Assembly (NCBI RefSeq): GCF_025144665.1
Contig: NZ_CP102294.1
Span: 372,001-436,000 of the forward strand
Source of the DNA: Alistipes ihumii AP11
GTDB taxonomy: Bacteria; Bacteroidota; Bacteroidia; Bacteroidales; Rikenellaceae
Direction: 5' to 3'
DNA length: 64,000 nucleotides
The position numbers and the translations under genes were made by a program. Below are positions 31,055 to 38,382 of this stretch, in pieces. The notes below the pieces were generated by a model. It saw only the letters and a program-made list of their open reading frames with translations. It was not told the origin of the DNA and did not search any database. Each line of letters opens with the position of its first letter. The first letter of the stretch is position 1.

Positions 31055-31400
31055 GGACACGGCACGAGCGAAACCTCTACCATATCCGACAGGGATTCCG
31101 GGATCGGCACATTTCATCCCCCGGAAGCGTTCCTCATTGCATAGCCTGGTACGGAATCATGATTACGACATCCGTCCGGTCGGTTAGCGACAACACACGA
31201 CGATATTCATTCTTTATTCAGAATCGGCCGGTTACCCCCATGCCGGCAACCGTTCTTTCATCGATTCCTCTGTTTCCCAACGACAAGGAGCCCTGCGCCA
31301 GCCGGCCGCGACGCATCCGGTCACGCGAAAAACCGGCAAGCCCCGATTACGAAACGAGGCGGGATTCCCGCCTCGCACGCATGTGTCTCCGCTCGGAGGA
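31055..31400. other. Intergenic region between convergent genes
   Basis: 346 nt between the thioesterase and the arginine decarboxylase genes. Apart from the terminator hairpin at 31355-31375 I see no supported gene, tRNA or repeat; the open frames crossing it do not resemble known proteins. Confidence 0.6.
31355..31375 (-). terminator. Terminator hairpin after the arginine decarboxylase gene
   Basis: Perfect 9-bp stem CGAGGCGGG / CCCGCCTCG with a 3-nt loop; the minus strand continues with TTTCGT, a short T-run. It lies 26 nt beyond the stop of the minus-strand gene. Confidence 0.6.
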
Positions 31401-32792
31401 TCAATAGCCCAAAATCCGCATCATCGACCGGTAGCTCTGCTCTTTGGCGAACAACCGGGTATAATACTCGTTGTCGCCTTTGTCGCGGTCGATGATGATG
31501 TGCTTCGGCGCAGGGATCAGGCAATGCTGAATGCCGCCGTAGCCGCCGACGGATTCCTGATAGGCCCCCGTGTGGAAAAAACCGATATACTGCGGTCCTC
31601 CCCCCAGTTTCGGCAAAAAGATCGCATTCGAGTGCGACTCCCCGTTGTAATAGTCCTCGCTGTCGCAGGTCAGCCCTCCGAGGAAAACCCGCTGGTACTC
31701 GCGGTCCCAGTTATTGACGGCGAGCAGAATGTACCGCTGGTTTATCCCCCAGATGTCGGGCAGCGTCGTCATGAACGAGCTGTCGATCATATACCAGCAC
31801 TCGCGATCGTTCTGCTGCTTCTGGTTGATGATCGAGAAAAGCGTCGCGCCGCTCTCGCCGACGGTAAACGATCCGAACTCGGTGAAGATGTTCGGCTCGT
31901 CGATTCCGGCCTGATTGCATATGTTCTTGATCTGGGCGACGATCTCCTCGGTAATGTACTCGTAGTCGTAGTCGAAAGCGAGCGAGTTCTTGATCGGGAA
32001 ACCGCCTCCGATATTCAGCGAGTCGAGCTCCGGGCAGATTTTCTTCAGCTCGCAATAAACGTTCAGACACTTGCTCAGCTCATTCCAGTAGTACGCGGTA
32101 TCCTTGATTCCGGTATTGATGAAAAAGTGCAGCATCTTGAGCCGGAATTTCTTGTTCCCCTTGATTTTCGCACGATAATACTCGACGATATCGTTATAAC
32201 GGATACCCAGCCGCGACGTATAGAAATCGAACTTCGGCTCCTCCTCCGAGGCGATCCGGATACCGATTTTGCACCGGGTATCGATCGCCGCGTCGAGCAA
32301 CTCGAGCTCCTCCTTATTATCGATGATCGGAATCGTATTCTCAAAGCCGCCGTTGACCAAAGAGGCGATGTTTTCGACATACTGCGGACGCTTGAATCCG
32401 TTGCATACGATGTAAATGCCCTTATCGATCACGCCGCCGTCGTACAGCGCATTGATGATATGGATATCGTAGGCCGACGACGTTTCGAGATTGATGTCGT
32501 TCTTGAGCGCCTCCTCCAGCACGAACGAGAAGTGCGAGCTCTTGGTGCAATAGCAATAGTTATAGCTGCCTTTATAGTCAACCTTGGCCATCGCCACATT
32601 GAACAGGCGTTTGGCGCGTTGAATCTGCGAAGTAATCTTCGGCAGATAGGTTATCTTCAGCGGCGTTCCGTATTGCTTGATTACGTCCATCAGCGGAACC
32701 TCGTGAAAATTCAGTTCGTTGTCCGTCACCGAAAACTCATCCTGAGGAAACTCGAAAGTCTGCTCGATCAGATCGATATACTTGTTCTTCAT
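31401..32792 (-). CDS. Arginine decarboxylase, Bacteroidota PLP type III
   Basis: A 463-residue PLP-dependent decarboxylase of the alanine racemase-fold (type III) group. The sequence closely follows the Bacteroidota proteins annotated as arginine decarboxylase that I recall, beginning MKNKYIDLIEQTF. The PLP Lys is in YCYCTKSSHFSF (about residue 83). Other conserved stretches are KMLHFFINTGIKD, LNIGGGFPIKNSLAF, FTEFGSFTVGESG, FLGGLTCDSEDYYN with the catalytic Cys-Asp segment, and IGFFHTGAYQESVGG. Product would be agmatine for polyamine synthesis. No agmatinase or agmatine deiminase gene is adjacent. Ornithine or another basic amino acid remains possible as substrate. Confidence 0.85.
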   Translation of the reverse strand: MKNKYIDLIEQTFEFPQDEFSVTDNELNFHEVPLMDVIKQYGTPLKITYLPKITSQIQRAKRLFNVAMAKVDYKGSYNYCYCTKSSHFSFVLEEALKNDINLETSSAYDIHIINALYDGGVIDKGIYIVCNGFKRPQYVENIASLVNGGFENTIPIIDNKEELELLDAAIDTRCKIGIRIASEEEPKFDFYTSRLGIRYNDIVEYYRAKIKGNKKFRLKMLHFFINTGIKDTAYYWNELSKCLNVYCELKKICPELDSLNIGGGFPIKNSLAFDYDYEYITEEIVAQIKNICNQAGIDEPNIFTEFGSFTVGESGATLFSIINQKQQNDRECWYMIDSSFMTTLPDIWGINQRYILLAVNNWDREYQRVFLGGLTCDSEDYYNGESHSNAIFLPKLGGGPQYIGFFHTGAYQESVGGYGGIQHCLIPAPKHIIIDRDKGDNEYYTRLFAKEQSYRSMMRILGY

Positions 32793-33008
32793 CAGTCAAT
32801 TCGATTTGCTCGAACCGATCCGGATCAGCTACATCCCCAACTAAAAGCCGATCCGACTCGATTACATTGACAATATAATTAATGATGCAAAGAAGATAAT
32901 TCCTTACGACAAAAACAACAATCCGACCGAAAATCCGACCGAAATAATCCGATCCGCGCGCTTCGCGCTTTTTCCGCAAGGATTTTGCGTTCCGAATTTG
33001 CAGAGCCG

Positions 33009-33040
33009 TTTGCTACTGTAATGAAAAAAGCATATTTTTG
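33009..33040 (+). promoter_or_regulatory. Promoter of the HU-CCDC81-like gene and possibly its downstream run
   Basis: TTTG (33009-33012), 20 nt, then a perfect TATTTTTG (33033-33040), 25 nt before the ATG. Confidence 0.7.
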
Positions 33041-33065
33041 AAAACAATTTTAATACCTCCGAAAC

Positions 33066-33977
33066 ATGATCAACAAAATCATAGCAGAATACCTGCAAAC
33101 CAACAAGCGACTGGTTGTTCCTCACTTCGGAGCGTTCATCCGAAAAGAGAACAGCGAGGCGATCGTGTTCGTGCCTTTTCTGAAAAAGGACGACGGCGTG
33201 CTCCAACAACTGCTCGTTTCCGAATACGGTATGGACTCGGCCGACGCACAGGCGGTCATAGACGAATATATCGCAGAGATCAAGGAAAGCATAGCCGCGC
33301 GGGGCGCGTACGTTATCGAAGGCGTCGGCAGGCTGATGACCGACTCCAACGGAATATGCTATTTGGAACTCGGCGCCGCGCCGGCGCAAGCAGCAGCCGT
33401 CCGGCCCGCCGATACGGCATCCCCGGTCGGCCCGGCCTCGTTCCCGGCACCATCGGCCGAGCCGGCACGGCATACGAAGATTCAGCAGCAGGCGCGTCCG
33501 ACGGAAAAAACCGACAAACTCGGCGCAGCAGCAGCCTCCCCGCAATCGCCCGCCCGCAAGCCGGAGGCGCAATATCCGCCCGATACCCGCCCGAGCAACC
33601 CGGTCACTTCCCGGTCGGTGCAAGACGCCCTTTACGGCAATCCCCGTCCTACCCCCATGCAAGCTCCGGCAGACCGGCAAGAACAGACTTTCCGAACACC
33701 CATGCCGAATGTCCGCCCCGGAATCCAGCCGCCCCGGCCGCCTATGCCGCCCCAAGGACGGCCCGCCGGCACGGGATACCGTCCGTCGCGCCCGGTGGGC
33801 AGACAAGCCCCCAAGTCCAAAGCCGACGGATTCATCGTCATAGCCATTCTGGCCGCCGTAGCGGCTTTGGCCGCCATCATATTCGGGCTGACGGTCACTC
33901 ACGGCGGACCCGATATCCTGCCGCTGATCGAATCCTCGTCGCCCGACACGACGCAGGTTCAGCCGATAGCGGAATAA
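33066..33977 (+). CDS. HU-CCDC81-like domain membrane protein
   Basis: A 303-residue protein with three parts. Residues 1-110 look like the prokaryotic HU-CCDC81 tandem: IIAEYLQTNKRLVVPHFGAFIRK and VIEGVGRLMTDSNGICYLEL. Residues 110-265 are a Pro/Ala/Arg-rich linker. Residues about 268-287 form one transmembrane helix (FIVIAILAAVAALAAIIFGL), followed by a short tail. This organisation, cytosolic HU-like head and a single anchor, is known in Bacteroidota, where the longer versions end in a SPOR domain; no SPOR domain is visible here. Function is unknown. It lies 27 nt before the sigma-54 activator. Confidence 0.78.
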   Translation: MINKIIAEYLQTNKRLVVPHFGAFIRKENSEAIVFVPFLKKDDGVLQQLLVSEYGMDSADAQAVIDEYIAEIKESIAARGAYVIEGVGRLMTDSNGICYLELGAAPAQAAAVRPADTASPVGPASFPAPSAEPARHTKIQQQARPTEKTDKLGAAAASPQSPARKPEAQYPPDTRPSNPVTSRSVQDALYGNPRPTPMQAPADRQEQTFRTPMPNVRPGIQPPRPPMPPQGRPAGTGYRPSRPVGRQAPKSKADGFIVIAILAAVAALAAIIFGLTVTHGGPDILPLIESSSPDTTQVQPIAE

Positions 33978-34004
33978 CCGTACCGAACACGTAGATTACG
34001 ACCC

Positions 34005-35228
34005 ATGGATCTGACCATAGTAAAGCAGCGTTTCGGAATCATAGGCAACAACGACGCACTGAACAGGGCACTGGAGGTGGCTTTGCGGGTGGCTCCTACC
34101 GATTTGTCGGTCCTCGTGACGGGCGAAAGCGGGGTAGGAAAGGAGTTTTTCCCTCAAATAATCCACGCCAACAGCAGCCGCAAGCACGGCAACTACATCG
34201 CGGTCAACTGCGGAGCCATTCCCGACGGGACGATCGACTCGGAGCTTTTCGGACACGAGAAGGGAGCGTTCACGGGCGCGACGGAAAGCCGCAAGGGCTA
34301 TTTCGAAGTAGCGGACGGAGGCACGATCTTCCTCGACGAAGTGGCCGAGCTGCCGCACACGACCCAAGTCCGGCTGCTGCGCGTGCTGCAAACCGGCGAG
34401 TTCATCCGCGTCGGATCGTCGAAAGCGCAGAAGACCAACGTTCGGGTCGTCGCGGCGACCAACATCAATCTGCGCAATGCCATAGCCGAAGGGCGCTTCA
34501 GGGAGGACCTCTATTATCGGCTCAATACGGTCCCCATACTCATTCCTCCTCTGCGGGAGCGCAAAGGAGACATCCATCTGCTTTTCCGAAAGTTCGCCGT
34601 CGATATCGCAACGCAGTACCGCATGCCGGCCATTTCGCTGGACGAGCAGGCAAGAGAAATGCTCGAAAGCTACGGTTGGCCCGGCAATATCCGCCAGCTC
34701 AAAAACGTAGCCGAGCAGATTTCGGCTATCGAGCCGACCCGAACGATCACCGGAGAGATTCTGCGCCGCTACCTGCCCGCCGAAACCGAGCGCAGCGGCG
34801 TGCCCATGCTGACGGAGCCGTCCGCAGCCAAGGACCGCAGCGACGAGCGGGAGCTGCTGTATAAAGTGCTTTTCGACTTGCGAAGCGACATGAACGACGT
34901 CAAGCGGATGCTCGCCGAACTGATCGCCGAGCGCAAGTACGAGGCCCCGAAAAGCGACATCGCGGCTCTGCTTCCGCGCAGCAACTATCCGGTAACCTCG
35001 CCTGTCAGGCCGGCCGAAGAAATATTCACCGATACGGAAGAAGTGATCGACGAGCCTCCGCACGAGGAAATGACCAAGGAAAAAGCCCAGCGCGAAGCGA
35101 TCGTCCGCGCGTTGCGTCACCACGGCGGCAAGCGCAGGGACGCGGCCCGCGAGCTTTTCATATCCGAAAGAACGCTGTACAGAAAAATGAAAGAGCTGGG
35201 AATCGACGATTCCTGCATCAAGCCATGA
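34005..35228 (+). CDS. Sigma-54-dependent transcriptional activator without receiver domain
   Basis: A 407-residue enhancer-binding protein made of only the AAA+ domain and a Fis-type HTH. Walker A is GESGVGKE (about 40-47), the sigma-54 contact loop is intact as GAFTGA (about 88-93), Walker B is GGTIFLDE, and REDLYYRLNTVPILIPPLRER and YGWPGNIRQLKN follow. The C-terminal HTH reads GGKRRDAARELFISERTLYRKMKELGI. No input domain precedes the AAA+ part, so activity may be set by expression or partner proteins. A Pro/Glu-rich linker (about 265-360) is longer than usual. It heads the lptE-secG run. Confidence 0.92.
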   Translation: MDLTIVKQRFGIIGNNDALNRALEVALRVAPTDLSVLVTGESGVGKEFFPQIIHANSSRKHGNYIAVNCGAIPDGTIDSELFGHEKGAFTGATESRKGYFEVADGGTIFLDEVAELPHTTQVRLLRVLQTGEFIRVGSSKAQKTNVRVVAATNINLRNAIAEGRFREDLYYRLNTVPILIPPLRERKGDIHLLFRKFAVDIATQYRMPAISLDEQAREMLESYGWPGNIRQLKNVAEQISAIEPTRTITGEILRRYLPAETERSGVPMLTEPSAAKDRSDERELLYKVLFDLRSDMNDVKRMLAELIAERKYEAPKSDIAALLPRSNYPVTSPVRPAEEIFTDTEEVIDEPPHEEMTKEKAQREAIVRALRHHGGKRRDAARELFISERTLYRKMKELGIDDSCIKP

Positions 35229-35289
35229 AATAAGCGGCCTTTCCAAAACGTTTCTCCGTCGTAACCCATCACTCGACAAAACGAAAGCG

Positions 35290-35799
35290 ATGATCAATAT
35301 AAAGAAATCGATATTGTTGATACCTTGCACTTTGCTCTTTGCGGGATGCAAGGTGACCTATTCCTTTTCCGGGGCATCCATTTCGCCCGAGGTCAAGACC
35401 GTCAGCATCCCCCGCTTCCCGAATAACGCGCTGCTGGTCGCACCCATACTCAGTTCCACGCTGACGGAGGCGCTGCAGGACCGCTTTTCGCGCCAGACCC
35501 GGCTGACGCTGGTTCCCGAAGGCGGAGACCTGAACTTCGAAGGCGAGATCACGAACTACACATCGACGCCGGCCGCCATATCGGGCAACGAGTACGCCGT
35601 CCGGAACAACCTGACGATCACCGTACGCGTCCGTTTCACCAACACGATCGATCCGTCGCAAAACTACGACAAGACGTTCTCCGCCTTCGCCCCTTACAAC
35701 AGCGATCAGTTGCTCCAGAACGCCGAGCCTACGCTGATACCCGAAATCGTCGAACAACTGGTCGAAGACATATTCAACGCAGCCGTATCTCAATGGTAA
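35290..35799 (+). CDS. lptE: LptE-family outer membrane lipoprotein
   Basis: Lipoprotein of the LPS transport complex that plugs LptD in the outer membrane. The signal peptide ends at a lipobox LFAG-Cys20. The 169-residue protein has the Bacteroidota LptE pattern: CKVTYSFSGASISPEVKTVSIPRFPN, LTEALQDRFSRQTRLTLV, DLNFEGEITNYTSTPAAISGNE, LTITVRVRFTNTIDP and a C-terminal VEQLVEDIFNAAVSQW. Its position between a sigma-54 activator and secG is a recurring Bacteroidota arrangement. Assignment rests on sequence pattern plus context. Confidence 0.85.
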   Translation: MINIKKSILLIPCTLLFAGCKVTYSFSGASISPEVKTVSIPRFPNNALLVAPILSSTLTEALQDRFSRQTRLTLVPEGGDLNFEGEITNYTSTPAAISGNEYAVRNNLTITVRVRFTNTIDPSQNYDKTFSAFAPYNSDQLLQNAEPTLIPEIVEQLVEDIFNAAVSQW

Positions 35800-36287
35800 C
35801 ACGTATAATGAAACGCCCTGTCGTTCAGCCGGCCCGGCTCGAGCGGCTGACAGACGACCAACTGGCCGACGTCCTGAAGCGTTACCCTTGGTTCGACACG
35901 GCCCGGCTGATATTGCAAAGCAGGACGACGGCCGAGGACCCGCAGCTGCGCTTGCGCCTGCAAATCGCCGGATGGCCGGAAATTCTGCTCGCCCGCCCCG
36001 ACACCGCCCGGAGCGAAGCCGACGTGATCGACCGGTTTCTGTCGCGCGAATTCCGCCGCATCGTCCCCGACCCGGCGTCTTTCCCGGCGGGTGAGGACCT
36101 CGCCCGCGAATCGGTCCGCGAAGATCCCGAGCTCATCTCGGAAGAGCTGGCCGACATCTATGCGCGGCAGGGGCTTTACGCCAAAGCGAAAGAGATTTAT
36201 GCCCGATTAAGTTTGCTATATCCGGAAAAAAGTGTTTATTTTGCCGAGATTATTGCCGGGCTGGACACGAAAAAGTCCGGAAAGTGA
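35793..36287 (+). CDS. Small hypothetical protein, TPR-like C terminus
   Basis: 164 residues, not recognised as a named family. The start overlaps lptE by 7 nt (ATG at 35793); an in-frame ATG at 35808 (MKRPVVQ) is an alternative. The N-terminal part reads LTDDQLADVLKRYPWFDTARLILQ, similar in layout to small Bacteroidota proteins found between lptE and secG. The C terminus EELADIYARQGLYAKAKEIYARLSLLYPEKSVYFAEII looks like one TPR-type helical pair. No signal peptide. Context suggests an envelope-related role, but that is inference. Confidence 0.7.
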   Translation: MVTRIMKRPVVQPARLERLTDDQLADVLKRYPWFDTARLILQSRTTAEDPQLRLRLQIAGWPEILLARPDTARSEADVIDRFLSREFRRIVPDPASFPAGEDLARESVREDPELISEELADIYARQGLYAKAKEIYARLSLLYPEKSVYFAEIIAGLDTKKSGK

Positions 36288-36326
36288 ATGGGAAGAAAAT
36301 TACAAACGTTTAAATAACCTTACAGG

Positions 36327-36683
36327 ATGTATATTTTTTGCATAGTACTGATTCTGATAGCGAGTGTTCTGATTATACTTGCGGTTTTGGCCCAAAGTCC
36401 CAAAAGCGGCATGGCGGCTAATTTCGGCGCGTCGAACCAAGTGATGGGAGTCCGTCAGACGGCGGATTTTCTCGAGAAGTTCACATGGGGACTGGCCATC
36501 GCGATCGTCATCCTCAGCCTGCTGGCCACGATGACCATGCCGTCGGCCAATATCAGTTCGAGCAAAAGCGGTGTAGAGAAGGCATTGGAGCAGGCTATCG
36601 AAAGCAATCAGAATCTGCTGCCCTCGTCTCTCCCGTCCGCAGAGCCGGCAGCGAACCCTGCACCCGCAGACTCTGCAAAATAA
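36327..36683 (+). CDS. secG: Preprotein translocase subunit SecG
   Basis: Small accessory subunit of the SecYEG channel. The 118-residue protein has two transmembrane helices (about 2-21 and 50-70) separated by the conserved loop QSPKSGMAANFGASNQVMGVRQTADFLEK. The C-terminal tail (about 75-118) is polar and Pro/Ala-rich, as in other Bacteroidota SecG proteins. It is the last gene before a strong terminator. Confidence 0.93.
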   Translation: MYIFCIVLILIASVLIILAVLAQSPKSGMAANFGASNQVMGVRQTADFLEKFTWGLAIAIVILSLLATMTMPSANISSSKSGVEKALEQAIESNQNLLPSSLPSAEPAANPAPADSAK

Positions 36684-36700
36684 TACGAGCGAATCTCCGT

Positions 36701-36746
36701 AAAAAAGCATGCAGACACGCGCGTCGTGTCTGCATGCTTTTTTTTA
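36701..36746 (+). terminator. Intrinsic terminator after secG
   Basis: Stem of 13 bp GCATGCAGACACG with its complement around a 5-nt loop, flanked by A6 before and a run of eight or more T after, so the paired stem extends further. Ends the operon. Confidence 0.9.
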
Positions 36747-37193
36747 TCACCCCGTTTCGAAAGACGGAGGTACTTTTCAGAACCGCATCGCCGCATCAGA
36801 AAGCTCTGCCTTTAGCAGTCATGGCAAGCATCGGATTCCCGCAAACGCCCTGTCCCCAATACGCCGCGAACGGACCGCGGCATCGATATCGAGCCGTGGA
36901 GTCGTCCGGCATTTTCCTGCGCACCCTGTAACGCTTCTCAACAATCCGAGTTGCCGGCCGAGCTCGAAGCCTCTTTTGCCCATACCGCTATACATCAACG
37001 CCTATACGCACGACTGGATTCCGTCGCGTCCGCCATATTCACGGATCAGCGCACAGAAAAAGCCGGGGAGTCCGAAAAGCAGCTCCCCGGCTTCGTTGTA
37101 TTAGGTTTTTCGCCGGATCTCACCCCGGCCGAGTACGAAAAAATTCTGTCGGCAGCCGAATCACGGCATGATCGTACCCATCGTAAAAGCCGG
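36747..37193. other. Intergenic region without supported gene
   Basis: About 450 nt between the secG terminator and the stop of the CBM9-PKD gene. Only the minus-strand hairpin at 37056-37092 is recognisable; no tRNA or conserved protein is seen. Confidence 0.55.
37056..37092 (-). terminator. Terminator of the glycan-gene operon
   Basis: Perfect 10-bp stem AGCCGGGGAG / CTCCCCGGCT with a 12-nt loop, followed on the minus strand by a T-run (AAAAA at 37057-37061 on the plus strand). It lies about 100 nt beyond the last gene of the cluster. Confidence 0.75.
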
Positions 37194-38285
37194 CTACTTG
37201 GTAACGACTTCCCAGACTTTGATCCTTCGATCCGAGCCGTCGGGGCCCTCTACATACAAGGTAACGGTCCATTCGCCGGCCTTCGGATAGCGGTGAACGG
37301 GGCAGGGTTCGTCGGCTCCGGTCCCGTCGCCGAAATTCCAGCGCCGCTTCTCGATCTTTCCTCGTGAACGGTCCTCGAAACGGATAAGCCTTCGGTCTCG
37401 GTCGATTTCCTCGAAAGACCAATCGGCCTCGATCACGGGACACAGCGAATCTTCCAGCGGCATGAGCCGGAAAGCGTTCAGAAACGACCCGTCGCGAATC
37501 ATGCGGAAATCGTGCGACAGACACATGACCGGGTCGGCCTGAGGCTTATCCGTATCGAAATCGATCATGCACCACGACAGGCCGATCAGCTCGTTCTCTT
37601 CCAGCCGCGACACGACCGAACGCGAAATGCCCTCTACAGCCGCATAATCGAACGGGGTGATCCAAAACTCCATGCGAAGCGTACCGCTCTCGCCTTGCGC
37701 GAAATCGTAATCGTACGCCACGTTCGCATAGGGGAAGTCCTTGATCCACGGAGTCGAGCCCCACACCATAGCCCAATCCTTGCCGGGCTGTACCGGAGTG
37801 AAGATATGGTAATTCTGCGCATGCGCTCCGTGTCCTTTGAAATGAAGGTCCGAGACCGGCAGCTTGTTCCGATTGCCGTTGTCCTCCTTGATGAACGGCC
37901 CTCCGGACAGGTCGGCATCGACCACCAATTCGAAAATATCCTGCCGCAGCCCCTCATCGGCAAAGTCCCAGCAGTCGTCGTAGGCCTCCACGTAGAAATA
38001 GAGACGATTCTCGCCGGCCACCCAGCCGACCTTCACCGTCAGGTCGAACTCGCGCGGATCGAGTCGAGCTCCCCGCCCGCCGTGCGTATCGTACAGCTCA
38101 GACAATCCGACCGAATAAGAGTCGGGCACGATTTCCCAGTCCGAGAAATCGCCGTCGATGCGCGGAATCGCCGTACGCGGAAACTGGAAAACCTTGTACT
38201 CCTTATCGGGACGGGCGAACGCCCATGCACGAGGCGAGACGACGCAAGCCAATACAATAAAAAACAAACAATTAATCCTTTTCAT
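37194..38285 (-). CDS. Exported CBM9-like and PKD domain protein
   Basis: A 363-residue protein with a signal peptide (MKRINCLFFIVLACVVSPRAWA). Residues about 30-240 look like a CBM9/DOMON-type beta-sandwich: IPRIDGDFSDWEIVPDSYSVG and AGENRLYFYVEAYDDCWDF, with DIFELVVDADLSGG. The C-terminal 85 residues form a PKD-like domain with the typical RRWNFGDGTG and HRYPKAGEWTVTLYV. No catalytic domain is recognised, so it may bind glycan and keep enzymes or substrate at the surface. It is the last gene of the five-gene minus-strand run. Confidence 0.78.
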   Translation of the reverse strand: MKRINCLFFIVLACVVSPRAWAFARPDKEYKVFQFPRTAIPRIDGDFSDWEIVPDSYSVGLSELYDTHGGRGARLDPREFDLTVKVGWVAGENRLYFYVEAYDDCWDFADEGLRQDIFELVVDADLSGGPFIKEDNGNRNKLPVSDLHFKGHGAHAQNYHIFTPVQPGKDWAMVWGSTPWIKDFPYANVAYDYDFAQGESGTLRMEFWITPFDYAAVEGISRSVVSRLEENELIGLSWCMIDFDTDKPQADPVMCLSHDFRMIRDGSFLNAFRLMPLEDSLCPVIEADWSFEEIDRDRRLIRFEDRSRGKIEKRRWNFGDGTGADEPCPVHRYPKAGEWTVTLYVEGPDGSDRRIKVWEVVTK

Positions 38286-38382
38286 CGAATCATTTTATTC
38301 AGATAATCCACGTTCTGTTCGCGAAAACGCCGAAAGGGCCTCGCGAAAACTCCGGCCGCCGAACAGGCGACGATTCCGGAAC

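Noticed and set aside
36747-37193. Small open frames in the region between secG and the glycan cluster
   Set aside because: They cross terminator hairpins, are Pro/Arg/Ser-rich, and have no recognisable start context or domain.
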